Shown here: one piece after another, positions 8,278-17,631 of the stretch
How the letters are laid out: the number at the start of each line of letters is the position of its first letter
How positions within the stretch are numbered: position 1 is the first letter of the stretch
Assembly: GCA_024236395.1 (NCBI GenBank)
Contig: JACKKO010000002.1
Location: 162,744 to 226,743, forward strand
DNA length: 64,000 nt
Direction of reading: 5' to 3'
Origin: Hyphomicrobiales bacterium
GTDB taxonomy: Bacteria; Pseudomonadota; Alphaproteobacteria; Rickettsiales; JACKKO01
Notes under the pieces: generated by a model
The model's database searches: none
Seen by the model: the letters and a program-made list of their open reading frames with translations, nothing else
What the model was told of the DNA's origin: nothing
Position numbers and translations under genes: made by a program

Positions 8278-9483
8278 CTATTTCTCTAGGTTTTCCGCTA
8301 CTTTAGCCAGGAATTCGCGGGTGGTAAGCCATTTTTGTTCCCGCCCTACCAGCAGCGCCAGGTCTTTCGTCATCAACCCGGCTTCCACCGCGCCGATACA
8401 GGCGTTTTCCAGCTTCCCGGCGAAGTCCTTCAGCGCCGCGTTACCGTCAAACCTGGCGCGGGTGGCCAGCGCCCGCGACCAGGCGAAAATCGAGGCGATC
8501 GGGTTGGTGGAGGTCTCCTTGCCCTGCTGATACTGCCGGAAATGCCGGGTGACGGTGCCGTGTGCGGCTTCGGTCTCCACCGTTTTACCGTCCGGCGTCA
8601 TCAGCACGGAGGTCATCAGCCCCAGCGAACCAAAGCCCTGCGCCACGATATCCGATTGCACGTCGCCATCGTAATTCTTACACGCCCAGACCATCCCGCC
8701 GGAGGATTTCAGCGCAAACGCCACCATGTCATCAATCAGCCGGTGCTCATAACTCAGCCCGGCGGCGGCGAATTGCTCAGCATATTCCGCGTCATACACC
8801 GTCTGGAAAATATCCTTGAACCGCCCGTCATAGGCTTTCAGGATGGTGTTCTTCGTGGAGAGATAGGCCGGGTAGCCGCGATCCAGCGCATAATTCAGGC
8901 AGGCGCGGGCAAAATCACGAATGGAATCGTCCAGGTTATACATGCCCATCGCCACCCCGCTGCCGGGGAACTCATACACCGTATATTCCTGCTTCTTCCC
9001 ACCGTCTTTGGGCGTGAAGGTCAGGGTCAGCGTCCCCGGCCCGTCCACCACAAAATCCGTCGCGCGGTACTGATCGCCAAAGGCATGCCGCCCCACCACG
9101 ATGGGTTTTTCCCAGCCCGGCACCAACCGCGGGATGTTACGGCAGATAATCGGCTCGCGGAATACCGTACCGCCAAGGATATTGCGGATCGTCCCGTTGG
9201 GCGATTTCCACATCTTTTTGAGGCCAAACTCCTTCACCCGGCCTTCGTCCGGCGTGATGGTGGCACATTTTACCCCCACCCCGTGCTTCTTAATGGCCTC
9301 AGCCACCTGCACCGTCACCTGGTCGTCCGTAGCATCGCGGTTCGTAATGCTTAGATCATAATATTCCAACGGCACCGCCACATGCGGCAGGATCAGCATT
9401 TCCTTGATCCACGCCCAGATCACGCGTGTCATCTCGTCGCCGTCAATCTCCACGATGGGGTTGTTTACGGAAATTTTTGCCAT
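8278..9483 (-). CDS. icd: NADP-dependent isocitrate dehydrogenase
   Basis: The 401-residue protein starts MAKISVNNPIVEIDGDEMTR, typical of the homodimeric, eukaryote-like (type II) NADP isocitrate dehydrogenase of many alphaproteobacteria. It converts isocitrate to 2-oxoglutarate in the TCA cycle. Conserved segments include TKNTILKAYDGRFKDIF and AAHGTVTRH. A longer reading frame runs upstream to 9573, but GAGGAGG sits just before the ATG at 9483 and the family start matches there. It is transcribed alone, with a hairpin right after the stop. Confidence 0.96.
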   Translation of the reverse strand: MAKISVNNPIVEIDGDEMTRVIWAWIKEMLILPHVAVPLEYYDLSITNRDATDDQVTVQVAEAIKKHGVGVKCATITPDEGRVKEFGLKKMWKSPNGTIRNILGGTVFREPIICRNIPRLVPGWEKPIVVGRHAFGDQYRATDFVVDGPGTLTLTFTPKDGGKKQEYTVYEFPGSGVAMGMYNLDDSIRDFARACLNYALDRGYPAYLSTKNTILKAYDGRFKDIFQTVYDAEYAEQFAAAGLSYEHRLIDDMVAFALKSSGGMVWACKNYDGDVQSDIVAQGFGSLGLMTSVLMTPDGKTVETEAAHGTVTRHFRQYQQGKETSTNPIASIFAWSRALATRARFDGNAALKDFAGKLENACIGAVEAGLMTKDLALLVGREQKWLTTREFLAKVAENLEK

Positions 9484-9557
9484 AGCTCCCTCCTCTGTTA
9501 ACCACCCCACCATGCTACAACAAGAGCACCGAAATGCAATTCTATTACGCGAGCACA

Positions 9558-9586
9558 TTGCCAACCGCACCAAGAACCGTTATAAC
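9558..9586 (+). promoter_or_regulatory. Putative promoter of tRNA-Leu
   Basis: TTGCCA at 9558-9563, 17 bases, then TATAAC at 9581-9586 with a GC-rich stretch after the -10, as in many stable-RNA promoters. The tRNA starts about 70 bases further on. Confidence 0.45.
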
Positions 9587-9660
9587 AAGCGCCGCGGACG
9601 AGGTGCATACGCACTGGCCGTAAGTTAATCTTTTAGATTAATTATTTTTATTAACTCATT

Positions 9661-9747
9661 GCCTCTGTGGCGGAATTGGTAGACGCGACAGACTCAAAAT
9701 CTGTTGTCCTTCGGGGCATGCCCGTTCGAGTCGGGCCAGAGGCACCA
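9661..9747 (+). tRNA. tRNA-Leu (anticodon CAA)
   Basis: The acceptor arms 9661-9667 (GCCTCTG) and 9737-9743 (CAGAGGC) pair fully, and the CCA end is encoded at 9745-9747. The anticodon loop is CTCAAAA between 5-bp stems, giving CAA. A long variable arm (TTGTCCTTCGGGGCATG) and the GTTCGAGTC T-loop are class II features, as expected for leucine tRNA. It reads UUG codons. Confidence 0.97.
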
Positions 9748-9782
9748 CTATTTATACTGTTTAGGGGCAAAACAACGAACCC

Positions 9783-10574
9783 ATGTCTCTCCTCCCCCCC
9801 ATATTGCTCGGCATTTTGGAAGGACTGACCGAGTTTATTCCCGTTTCGTCCACGGGGCATTTGATCCTGGCGATTGACCTGCTTGGCTTTCAGGGGCCGG
9901 AGGGCAAAGTCTTTGAAATTGTGATCCAGCTGGGAGCGATCCTCGCCGTGTGCTGGGCCTACAAGGAAAAGCTCTGGCAGGTGGCCACCAGCCTGCAAGC
10001 CCCCTCCTCGCAACGTTTTGTATTGAACCTGCTGGTAGCGTTTCTGCCGGCCGCTGTGTTGGGCGTCTTACTGCATGGTTTCATCAAATCCGTATTGTTT
10101 TCACCGTGGGTGGTGAGTGTAATGCTGATTGTGGGCGGTATTATTATCCTGTGGGCGGAGCGCCGCCCACGTACCCCCCGCATCCATACCGTAGAGGATT
10201 TTTCACTGAAGCTGGCGCTGAAGATTGGCTTCTGCCAGGCATTGGCGATGGTTCCCGGTGTTTCACGCTCCGGGGCGACCATCATCGGCGGGATGCTGCT
10301 GGGAGCCGAGCGCCGCGCCGCCACGGAATTCTCCTTTTTCCTGGCGATTCCCACCATGCTGGGTGCCACCGTCTATGACGTCTATAAAAATATGGACTCC
10401 CTGAATGGCGAAGCAACCACCATTATCGCCGCAGGGTTCATCGCAGCCTTTCTGGCGGCATTGCTGGTCGTACGCTCGGTCATCGCCTTCATCAGCAAAC
10501 ACGGCTTCACCCCGTTTGGCTGGTATCGCATTGCTCTGGGGACGCTGATGCTAATATTACTATTAAACAGATAG
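9783..10574 (+). CDS. uppP: Undecaprenyl-diphosphatase (UppP/BacA)
   Basis: This 263-residue, very hydrophobic protein has the two BacA signatures: EGLTEFIPVSSTGHL near the N-terminus and PGVSRSGATI in the middle. It dephosphorylates undecaprenyl pyrophosphate at the inner membrane, recycling the lipid carrier of peptidoglycan and surface-glycan synthesis, and can give bacitracin resistance. About seven to eight membrane segments are expected. It follows tRNA-Leu by 35 bases and may share its transcript. The functional link to murJ nearby is lipid-II cycling. Confidence 0.95.
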   Translation: MSLLPPILLGILEGLTEFIPVSSTGHLILAIDLLGFQGPEGKVFEIVIQLGAILAVCWAYKEKLWQVATSLQAPSSQRFVLNLLVAFLPAAVLGVLLHGFIKSVLFSPWVVSVMLIVGGIIILWAERRPRTPRIHTVEDFSLKLALKIGFCQALAMVPGVSRSGATIIGGMLLGAERRAATEFSFFLAIPTMLGATVYDVYKNMDSLNGEATTIIAAGFIAAFLAALLVVRSVIAFISKHGFTPFGWYRIALGTLMLILLLNR

Positions 10575-10623
10575 TAAGAATGCTAATATTATTAAATAGG
10601 CTTTTTTAAGGTATTTTTAACCA

Positions 10624-12090
10624 ATGTATTTCTCCGAAGACCTTAGAATATATAACCTTTTTCCTGATCTTGTGGGTTCTATGTCTAAGTGGCATCACTA
10701 TGTAAAACAAGCAGCAGATATGGGATTCACCGCTTTCTGGATCAATCCTTTTTGGGCAACAGGTGAGGCACCGAATGATCAAGGACAATCAGGAAGCAAC
10801 TACGCCATAAAAACCCCAGGAGTACTTGATAAAAAATTTAGCAACAATGAAAGTCCGGAAAGAAATCGTGGGGAGTTTCCCCCGGAAATAATTATAGAAC
10901 GTGATCTCACTGATATAAAAGAATTCACAGCAATAATTAAAGATCACGGTATGAGGCCAATAGCAGACCTTGTTCTGAATCATCTTTCTCTTTGTTCCCC
11001 AGTGGTTAACGGAAAGGATCCAAGATATCCTGGTTCAGAAAATTGGTTCCGAAGAACCCCTGATGGAAAAATAGACCACGATAGGACAACACGCACTGTT
11101 TGGTCTGATGTTGCACCTTTTGATTTCAATACAACTGACCTGACCATTAGAGAAAAAATTATTGAATTTCTTAAGTCACAGGTCGATTTATATATCGATT
11201 GCGGTTTTACTGCGTTTCGCTGTGATGCCCCCGGTAAAATACCGACAGATATATGGAAGAATATTATTTCACACGCTAGCCAGCGCATCAATGCACCTAT
11301 CTTTATTGCGGAAACAGTTGGCGTACCTTGGGATTGGCATCAGAACCTTGAGGGTGTTGGGTTTTCTCATACTGTGAATAGCGTCTATTACACACACCCT
11401 TTAGTTGAAGGACGTGTTAAGTCAGGCCGTCCGGACGGTGAAACTGATTGGTTTGATAAAGAGTTAGCATCTCTAAAACGTATTGCACCTTCAATAGGCT
11501 TTCCTTGTTATCATGACTCCCGCCACGGTCGATTTATGTATATTATGGAAAACATCTATGGTTCTTCTAATAAAATCTTATTAGAACGCGAAAACCGCAT
11601 GCAATATGCCAAAGCAGCACTGTTATCTGACGGTGTATTTATGCCTATTGGTTTTGAAGGAGGATACCGTAACCCTCTAAACGTATTTACAACCTCAACA
11701 GCAAGTCAGGAAACAGATTCGATTAACCTAAGGCCATTTATCTCTGAAATAAATACCCTTAGGGAAAAATCCCTAGATCGATGGCCGTTAAATAGTCAGT
11801 TCAAAGAAAACAGGGTATGTCTAACACATAACAGCTTATTAATAATCGTCCGCTACAATGAAAACTCTCCCTTGCCAGGAAGGGTTATGTTTGTAAATCT
11901 TCACCCAGAAAAATCTATAAACATTTCAGAAATAACAAATAGTACAAATAAAATAGCACAAAAATTGGCAGAAAAAAATATCGCAGTAGCGTTTAAACAA
12001 AATATAGAAGAAATCAGCCAAAATACCGCGCTGGCTGAATTACAAAAAGCTCACAGAATTACAAAATGTTATGATGGATTAGCAAGATAG
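10624..12090 (+). CDS. GH13 (alpha-amylase) family glycosidase or glucanotransferase
   Basis: The 488-residue protein shows all four GH13 regions: DLVLNH near residue 115, FRCDAPGK with nucleophile Asp201, IFIAETVG with acid/base Glu230, and CYHDSRHG with transition-state Asp298. It should therefore be an active TIM-barrel enzyme on alpha-glucans. There is no signal peptide, so it would be cytoplasmic. The ASNYAIK-like and GKIPTDIW stretches recall maltosyltransferase-type members, but substrate and reaction cannot be assigned. The DNA is clearly AT-richer than its neighbours and uses codons such as ATA and AGA, which points to recent transfer. It stands alone, with no glg genes nearby. Confidence 0.85.
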   Translation: MYFSEDLRIYNLFPDLVGSMSKWHHYVKQAADMGFTAFWINPFWATGEAPNDQGQSGSNYAIKTPGVLDKKFSNNESPERNRGEFPPEIIIERDLTDIKEFTAIIKDHGMRPIADLVLNHLSLCSPVVNGKDPRYPGSENWFRRTPDGKIDHDRTTRTVWSDVAPFDFNTTDLTIREKIIEFLKSQVDLYIDCGFTAFRCDAPGKIPTDIWKNIISHASQRINAPIFIAETVGVPWDWHQNLEGVGFSHTVNSVYYTHPLVEGRVKSGRPDGETDWFDKELASLKRIAPSIGFPCYHDSRHGRFMYIMENIYGSSNKILLERENRMQYAKAALLSDGVFMPIGFEGGYRNPLNVFTTSTASQETDSINLRPFISEINTLREKSLDRWPLNSQFKENRVCLTHNSLLIIVRYNENSPLPGRVMFVNLHPEKSINISEITNSTNKIAQKLAEKNIAVAFKQNIEEISQNTALAELQKAHRITKCYDGLAR

Positions 12091-12097
12091 GAACATC

Positions 12098-13660
12098 CTA
12101 CTTCCTGGCTCTTGTCAGCACTCTCCTCAACTGGCTGAAGTGATACGCCCCGGTGAGGAATACCACCATAAAATAACTCACGATCCCGGCGCTAATCAGC
12201 GCGATGACCATCAGCACACGTGCCCCCTGCCCGGCTCCCGCAAATGGTGGCAGCACCTCCAGCAGCCCGACCAGCACCAGCCCACACACTCCGGAGGCAA
12301 ACAGGCATTTCCATAGGCGCAGGCGGGTTTCCGGATGCAAGGTGAAGTATCCCAGTTGCTTCAGCCGCCGCGCCAACAACGCGACATTCAGCCAGGCTGC
12401 GATCGAAGTCGCCAATGCGATCCCCATATGGGGCATAAAGGCCAGTTGCCTCAGCACCACCACTGCCACAATATTCAATACTACATTCACCAGCATCGCC
12501 ACCATAGCGTATTTCACCGGCGTTTTCGTATCCCCGTTAGCAAAGAAGCCGGGCGTCAGCACCTTCACCAGCACGAACGCCGGTAGCCCCACGGCGTAGG
12601 CAATCATCGCCCAGGCCGTCGCGTGGCTGGTGGCCGCATCAAACGCCCCGCGTTCAAATAGCGTCTGAATCAGCGGCATCGCAGTGACAATCAGCCCCAC
12701 CATCGCCGGAAGCGTAAACAGCATCGCTAACAGGATCGCCTGATTCTGGGTCTGGAGCGCCTCCTCGGTTTCGTTCTGTTCAAACTGCCGCGCCAACATC
12801 GGGAGTAGCGCTGTCCCCACCGCCGTCCCAATCACCGCCAATGGCAACTGGCTGAGCCGGTCGGCATAATAGAGATACGCCACTGCACCGGGAATCAGCG
12901 TGGCGATCATCACATCCACCCACAGATTCACCTGCACAATCCCGCTGCCTATAATCCCCGGCACCATCCGCCGGAAAAGCTGGCGTACTTCCGGGCTCAA
13001 GCGTGGCCGCACCAACCGTGGTAATATCCCGGCGCGCTTCGCGGCCAGCATCAACCATAACAGTTGCACCCCACCGGCAATCAACACGGCGTAACTTAGC
13101 ACATGCGCCGCCGTACCGGGCAGGCGATCCACCAGCAACAGCCCGGTAATCATGCACAGATTCAGTAATACCGGTGCAAAAGCCCCCGACCCGTAGCGCC
13201 CCACGCTATTGAGTAACCCTGCCAGCAGGGAAACGATGGAAATCAGCAGTAGATACGGGAACGTCACCCGGCACAGCTGCACCGCCAGACTATATTTCTC
13301 CGAGCCAGGTGCAAACCCCGGTGCGAGCACATAAAGCGCCCACGGCATCAGGAACTGCATCACCACCGTAAACACCAGTAGCACCAGACACAGCACCGTC
13401 AGCGATTGTTCACTAAAACGGCGGGCCTCTTCAGCATCCCGGCTACGCAACCTAGCATACATCGGCACAAAGGCGGCATTAAACGCCCCTTCGGCGAACA
13501 AGCGGCGGAAGAAATTCGGTAGCTTGAACGCCACCACAAAAATTTCCATCAGCGGCCCCGCCCCCAGAATCGCCGCCATCAGGATATCGCGGATAAACCC
13601 GAACACACGGGATAGCGACGTAAACGCACTGACCGTCAGGAAGGCGCGTAGTAATGTCAT
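12098..13660 (-). CDS. murJ: Lipid II flippase MurJ
   Basis: The 520-residue protein is a MurJ/MviN polytopic membrane protein with about 14 predicted helices. It has the N-terminal SLSRVFGFIRDILMA motif and the EGAFNAAFVP segment typical of the family. MurJ moves lipid II from the inner to the outer face of the cytoplasmic membrane for peptidoglycan assembly. The gene ends 7 bases from the end of the convergent GH13 gene. Its start overlaps the earliest possible start of the divergent antiporter gene. Confidence 0.97.
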   Translation of the reverse strand: MTLLRAFLTVSAFTSLSRVFGFIRDILMAAILGAGPLMEIFVVAFKLPNFFRRLFAEGAFNAAFVPMYARLRSRDAEEARRFSEQSLTVLCLVLLVFTVVMQFLMPWALYVLAPGFAPGSEKYSLAVQLCRVTFPYLLLISIVSLLAGLLNSVGRYGSGAFAPVLLNLCMITGLLLVDRLPGTAAHVLSYAVLIAGGVQLLWLMLAAKRAGILPRLVRPRLSPEVRQLFRRMVPGIIGSGIVQVNLWVDVMIATLIPGAVAYLYYADRLSQLPLAVIGTAVGTALLPMLARQFEQNETEEALQTQNQAILLAMLFTLPAMVGLIVTAMPLIQTLFERGAFDAATSHATAWAMIAYAVGLPAFVLVKVLTPGFFANGDTKTPVKYAMVAMLVNVVLNIVAVVVLRQLAFMPHMGIALATSIAAWLNVALLARRLKQLGYFTLHPETRLRLWKCLFASGVCGLVLVGLLEVLPPFAGAGQGARVLMVIALISAGIVSYFMVVFLTGAYHFSQLRRVLTRARK

Positions 13661-13719
13661 GCCGCGGAATGATTCACCGGTTGACTTTTCACGAGCATGG
13701 ACGTACCTCCTTGCTGACC

Positions 13720-14679
13720 ATGTTGACCTTATCGACCATTATCGGCGGCCTCGCGTTACTATTACTTGGGGGCGATGTGCTTGTAAAGGGAGCGCTCGTT
13801 CTGGCGCGCCGCTTTCATGTGCCGCAAGCGGTTATTGGTGTCACGATTGTCGCATTCGGCACCTCTGCGCCGGAAATGATGGTAAGCTTTCAGGCGGCAT
13901 GGAACGGTGTACCGGATATCGTGATCGGGAATATTATTGGCAGTAATATCGGGAATATATTGCTGGTTCTGGGAGTCACCGCCATGATCTTTCCGTTTGC
14001 GGCCGATGAACGGATTGCCCGTTATGACGGCATCATCATGCTGCTGACCGCGCTGTGTTTCTCATTTTTCCTGTTTTCCGGGCTGGTGGTGTGGTGGCAC
14101 GGGGTGATCCTGTTTGGCGGCTTCCTGCTTTATGCAGCGGCAGAAATCCACACCCGTATGCAATCCCAGCCCGATCAGACCATGCACGAAGAAGCCGAGG
14201 AAATCGCCGAACATATGCCCAAAACACGTAATCCGTGGCTGGGGCTGCTGATGGCCATTGCCGGGGTACTTATCCTGATTTTTGGCTCTGACCTGCTGAT
14301 TCGCGGAGCCGTGGAGGCTGCCCGCGGACTGGGCATTTCCGAGGCCGTGATTGGCGCCACGCTGGTGGCTGTCGGCAGTTCTGCACCGGAATTAGCGGCT
14401 TCTGTAATGGCCGCCTTCCGCAAGCACTCCGCTATCGCGCTGGCCAATGTGGTGGGTAGCAATATTCTTAACATACTGGTTGGCATTGGCGGGGCGGCCC
14501 TGATTACCAGCCTGCCGGTCAGCACCAGTTTCTTGCGGATTGACGTTTGGTATATGTTGATTGCAACGCTTGCGCTGTTTGTACTAATGCGCATACCGGG
14601 AAATATCTCGCGAATTACAGGGGGGCTTTTCTTTCTGGGCTATATAGGGTATATCCTGACGCTGTTCCTGAATGGATAA
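13720..14679 (+). CDS. Calcium/sodium antiporter (CaCA family, YrbG-like)
   Basis: The protein has two inverted copies of the CaCA alpha-repeat: GTSAPEMMVSF with GNIIGSNIGNILL in the first half, and GSSAPELAASV with ANVVGSNILNILVG in the second. Ten or so membrane helices are expected. Family members exchange Ca2+ for Na+ or H+ across the inner membrane. I chose the ATG at 13720, which leaves only a few residues before the first helix. An upstream ATG at 13654, overlapping murJ, would add 22 polar residues and cannot be excluded. The protein is 319 residues from the chosen start. secF follows closely. Confidence 0.9.
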   Translation: MLTLSTIIGGLALLLLGGDVLVKGALVLARRFHVPQAVIGVTIVAFGTSAPEMMVSFQAAWNGVPDIVIGNIIGSNIGNILLVLGVTAMIFPFAADERIARYDGIIMLLTALCFSFFLFSGLVVWWHGVILFGGFLLYAAAEIHTRMQSQPDQTMHEEAEEIAEHMPKTRNPWLGLLMAIAGVLILIFGSDLLIRGAVEAARGLGISEAVIGATLVAVGSSAPELAASVMAAFRKHSAIALANVVGSNILNILVGIGGAALITSLPVSTSFLRIDVWYMLIATLALFVLMRIPGNISRITGGLFFLGYIGYILTLFLNG

Positions 14680-14706
14680 CATGGATTGACCCGCAAGGAG
14701 AGCCGC

Positions 14707-15624
14707 ATGCCGATCAAGCTGATTCCTGATAACACCACGATTCACTTTCTGGGTTTCAAATGGCCTGCCCTGCTGCTTTCTATTGTAGCAATCATATTTA
14801 CCGTGTTTCTACTAAACACCCGTGGGCTCAATTTTGGGATTGATTTCACGGGCGGGATCGTACTGGAAGTCCGTACCCCGGAAACCGCGCCACTGGATAC
14901 GATCCGCAATTTGTTGCGCAGTGAAATCGAAGGCGATATCGCGCTACAGAATATTGGTAGCAACCGTGACGTATTGATCCGCCTGCAGGCCGCCAGCAAA
15001 GATGCCAGCCAGTCGGAGACCGTGGCGAAAGTGAAAGCCCTACTGGAACAGCATATTTCCCCGGATATCGAATACCGTAAAGTGGACTACGTTGGCCCGC
15101 AGGTGGGGCATGAACTGATTCAGGCCGGGGCGATGTCCCTTATCCTCGCCATTGCCGGGATGATGATTTACATCTGGATGCGCTTTGAATGGCATTTTGG
15201 CGTAGGCGCGATCATGGCATTGGCCCATGATGCCGTCGTGACGCTGGGGTTCTTCAGTATTACCGGGATTGAGTTCAACCTGGCTTCTATTGCCGCTATC
15301 CTGACGGTTATTGGTTATTCGGTGAACGATTCCGTGGTGATTTACGACCGTATCCGAGAAAATTTGCGTAAATTCAAGAAAATGCCACTGGAAGAATTAC
15401 TGAACCTCAGCATCAACAGCACCCTCTCCCGTACCTTACTCACCGCGGGCAGTACACTCGTTGCTCTGCTAGCGCTAGTGTTATTTGGTGGCGAGGTGAT
15501 TCGTGGCTTCAGCCTGGCGGTGTTTTTTGGCATCGTGGTGGGGACGTATTCTTCCATCTATATTTCCGCCCCCATCCTGATCTTCATGAACCTGCGGCGG
15601 GGCACCGGGACGGTCAACGCCTGA
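14707..15624 (+). CDS. secF: Protein translocase subunit SecF
   Basis: The protein of about 305 residues has the SecF layout: one N-terminal membrane helix, a periplasmic domain with the FGIDFTGGIVLEV signature, and five C-terminal helices including the conserved GYSVNDSVVIYDRIRENL. With SecD it uses the proton gradient to pull proteins through SecYEG. The start at 14707 has AAGGAG six bases upstream; the reading frame is open 21 bases further. secD and yajC, the usual upstream partners, are not adjacent, and an antiporter gene stands there instead. The stop overlaps the ribF ATG by one base. Confidence 0.95.
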   Translation: MPIKLIPDNTTIHFLGFKWPALLLSIVAIIFTVFLLNTRGLNFGIDFTGGIVLEVRTPETAPLDTIRNLLRSEIEGDIALQNIGSNRDVLIRLQAASKDASQSETVAKVKALLEQHISPDIEYRKVDYVGPQVGHELIQAGAMSLILAIAGMMIYIWMRFEWHFGVGAIMALAHDAVVTLGFFSITGIEFNLASIAAILTVIGYSVNDSVVIYDRIRENLRKFKKMPLEELLNLSINSTLSRTLLTAGSTLVALLALVLFGGEVIRGFSLAVFFGIVVGTYSSIYISAPILIFMNLRRGTGTVNA

Positions 15625-16577
15625 TGCATCTCCTGCGGGATCATACCCCGTGCCCGGAAACATTACGCGGCAGCGTGGCGGCATTGGGAAATTTTGATGG
15701 CGTCCATCTGGGACACCAGACTGTGATTCGTGCGGCGGTTGCACAGGCACGCACCGAGGGACGCCCTTCTGCCGTGGTCACGTTTGAACCACATCCGCGT
15801 CGCCTGTTCCAGCCTGACGCCCTGCCCTTCCGCCTGACACCTTTTCGCCTGAAAGCTGAACGTATTGCCGCACTGGGCGTGGATATCCTGTTTGTAATGC
15901 ACTTCACCCGGGTGTTCTCACAGATTCCCGGCCAGCAATTCGTGACGAACATCTTGCTGAAGCAATGCGGCATCACTCACTGCGTGATTGGTCATGATTT
16001 TATCTTTGGCCACCAGCGTAGCGGGAATGCCGAACTCCTGAACAACATGGCCAAAGAACATGGTTTCCGGGTAACACAGCTCAATGCCGTGGAAAAAGAT
16101 GGGCAACCCTGTTCCTCCAGTCGTATCCGCCAATTTCTACAGGATGGTAAACCAGAGGACGCCGCAACATTGCTGGGGCAACCGCACACCATCACCGGCC
16201 GCGTGATCTCCGGTGATGCCCGCGCCCGCACGCTGGGCTACCCCACCGCCAACCTAAAGCTGAAACATCAGCTCATTCCCGCCTATGGCGCTTATGTTGC
16301 CAGTGCGTATATCGGTACCGACCCAACACCGCACCCCGCCGCCGTCAATATTGGCATCCGCCCCACCTTTAATCTCACGATACCATTGCTGGAAGCGCAC
16401 CTGCTCAACCATCACGAAGATTTCTATGGCCAACGCCTGCACGTTTCCCTGCACCGTTTTCTGCGCCCGGAACAAAAATTTCCATCGCTGGAAGCGTTGC
16501 GTACGCAGATAGAAGATGACTGTGCCCGCGTTAAGGCGTATTTTACTCCACAACACACCACAGAAACCGCATCATAA
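15624..16577 (+). CDS. ribF: Bifunctional riboflavin kinase / FAD synthetase
   Basis: This 317-residue protein joins an N-terminal FMN adenylyltransferase domain (GNFDGVHLGHQ, then FIFGHQRSGN and SSSRIRQ) to a C-terminal riboflavin kinase domain (GDARARTLGYPTANL, NIGIRPTF). It makes FMN and FAD from riboflavin and ATP in the cytoplasm. It is translationally coupled to secF (TGATG). In many relatives ileS lies between ribF and lspA; here lspA follows directly after 17 bases. Confidence 0.97.
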   Translation: MHLLRDHTPCPETLRGSVAALGNFDGVHLGHQTVIRAAVAQARTEGRPSAVVTFEPHPRRLFQPDALPFRLTPFRLKAERIAALGVDILFVMHFTRVFSQIPGQQFVTNILLKQCGITHCVIGHDFIFGHQRSGNAELLNNMAKEHGFRVTQLNAVEKDGQPCSSSRIRQFLQDGKPEDAATLLGQPHTITGRVISGDARARTLGYPTANLKLKHQLIPAYGAYVASAYIGTDPTPHPAAVNIGIRPTFNLTIPLLEAHLLNHHEDFYGQRLHVSLHRFLRPEQKFPSLEALRTQIEDDCARVKAYFTPQHTTETAS

Positions 16578-16594
16578 GGAATCTTACGCCCGTT

Positions 16595-17068
16595 ATGTTT
16601 GCCCGCAGCCTGCTTTTTGCCCTATTGGTTTTAGCGCTGGATCAGATCAGCAAGGAAGTCCTGATCGCACACCTGCAGAATCGCAGCGGCCCGGTGCATG
16701 TCACCTCCTTCTTCAATCTGGTAATGGTCTGGAACACGGGCGTTAGCTTTGGCCTGTTCCAGGATATGCAATACGGACAGTTTTTTTTCGCAGGGCTTTC
16801 AGGGATTATCGTGCTGTTTCTGTTGAAATGGCTGGCCGGTGTAGAGGATACTGGCACGGCATTTGCGCTGGCTTTAATTATTGGAGGCGCTATTGGCAAT
16901 GTGATAGACCGTTTCCGCTTTGGGGCGGTAGCGGATTTTTTTGACTTTTATATTGGCGACCTGCACTGGCCTGCCTTTAATATCGCCGATGCAGCGGTAT
17001 TTACAGGGGCCATGATCTTATGTATGGTCGTGCTGTTTGGCCACAAGGGGGAGGGTAACAATCCATGA
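16595..17068 (+). CDS. lspA: Lipoprotein signal peptidase (signal peptidase II)
   Basis: The 157-residue protein has four membrane helices and the aspartic protease motifs of LspA: GNVIDRFRFG and VADFFDFY, holding the two catalytic aspartates. It cuts the signal peptide from diacylglyceryl-modified prolipoproteins in the inner membrane. Its next neighbour is itself a lipoprotein gene, whose ATG overlaps the lspA stop by 4 bases, so the two are tightly coupled. Confidence 0.96.
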   Translation: MFARSLLFALLVLALDQISKEVLIAHLQNRSGPVHVTSFFNLVMVWNTGVSFGLFQDMQYGQFFFAGLSGIIVLFLLKWLAGVEDTGTAFALALIIGGAIGNVIDRFRFGAVADFFDFYIGDLHWPAFNIADAAVFTGAMILCMVVLFGHKGEGNNP

Positions 17069-17613
17069 ACTGCCTGAAAAAAGTATGTGTATTCAGCATT
17101 CTGTGTGTTCTCACCCTCTCCGCCTGTAGCGGCAATCAGGTACGGCGTAACCTTGGCCTGGCTCGTGAAGCGCCGGATGAATTTATGGTGTTGGCACGGC
17201 CACCCCTGAGTATCCCGCCGGATTTTGATCTGCGGCCACCCACTGAAAAGGGCGATGCCGACATCGTTTCCGGTAAAGTGGGGCAATCACGTAATATTGT
17301 CTTCCGTGGTACAAACAACAATTCTTCCTTAACCACAACCGACCAGATGTTGCTGCGTAAGGCCGGAGCAGATCAGGCCGATCCGCATATCCGCAACCTG
17401 TTACGCGCTGATACCGTGGAACGGAAGGAAGAAGAGGAAGGCTGGTTTGGTGGCTTGACGAATAAATTCCAGAACCAGGCAGAAGACCCAATGATTGATC
17501 CTAATGCAGAGGAAACCCGTATTAAGGATAATATTGAATCCGGGCAACCTGTTACCAAGGGCGAAACCCCCACCCTTCCGCCAAAAAGTGTGTTACAGGA
17601 AATCATTAATTAA
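17065..17613 (+). CDS. bamF: BamF-like DUF3035 lipoprotein
   Basis: The 182-residue protein has a lipoprotein signal peptide with lipobox LSAC (Cys at about residue 22). The DUF3035 hallmark PDEFMVLARPPLSIPPDFDLRPP follows as a divided motif: PDEF, then RPPL, then IPPDFDLRPP. This family has been described as BamF, a subunit of the outer-membrane beta-barrel assembly machine in alphaproteobacteria. The remainder is polar and probably unstructured. It sits between lspA and the M16 peptidase pair, an order seen in other alphaproteobacteria. Confidence 0.82.
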   Translation: MNCLKKVCVFSILCVLTLSACSGNQVRRNLGLAREAPDEFMVLARPPLSIPPDFDLRPPTEKGDADIVSGKVGQSRNIVFRGTNNNSSLTTTDQMLLRKAGADQADPHIRNLLRADTVERKEEEEGWFGGLTNKFQNQAEDPMIDPNAEETRIKDNIESGQPVTKGETPTLPPKSVLQEIIN

Positions 17614-17631
17614 ACCAAACTGGAAGCAGAC

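Noticed and set aside
9512..9628. Possible 38-residue basic peptide (ending ALAVS) before tRNA-Leu
   Set aside because: No ribosome-binding site, and it overlaps the tRNA promoter; no support beyond being open.
9625..9641. AT-rich 7-bp hairpin with T-rich flank before tRNA-Leu
   Set aside because: No gene upstream on that strand to terminate, and it would lie inside the tRNA leader.
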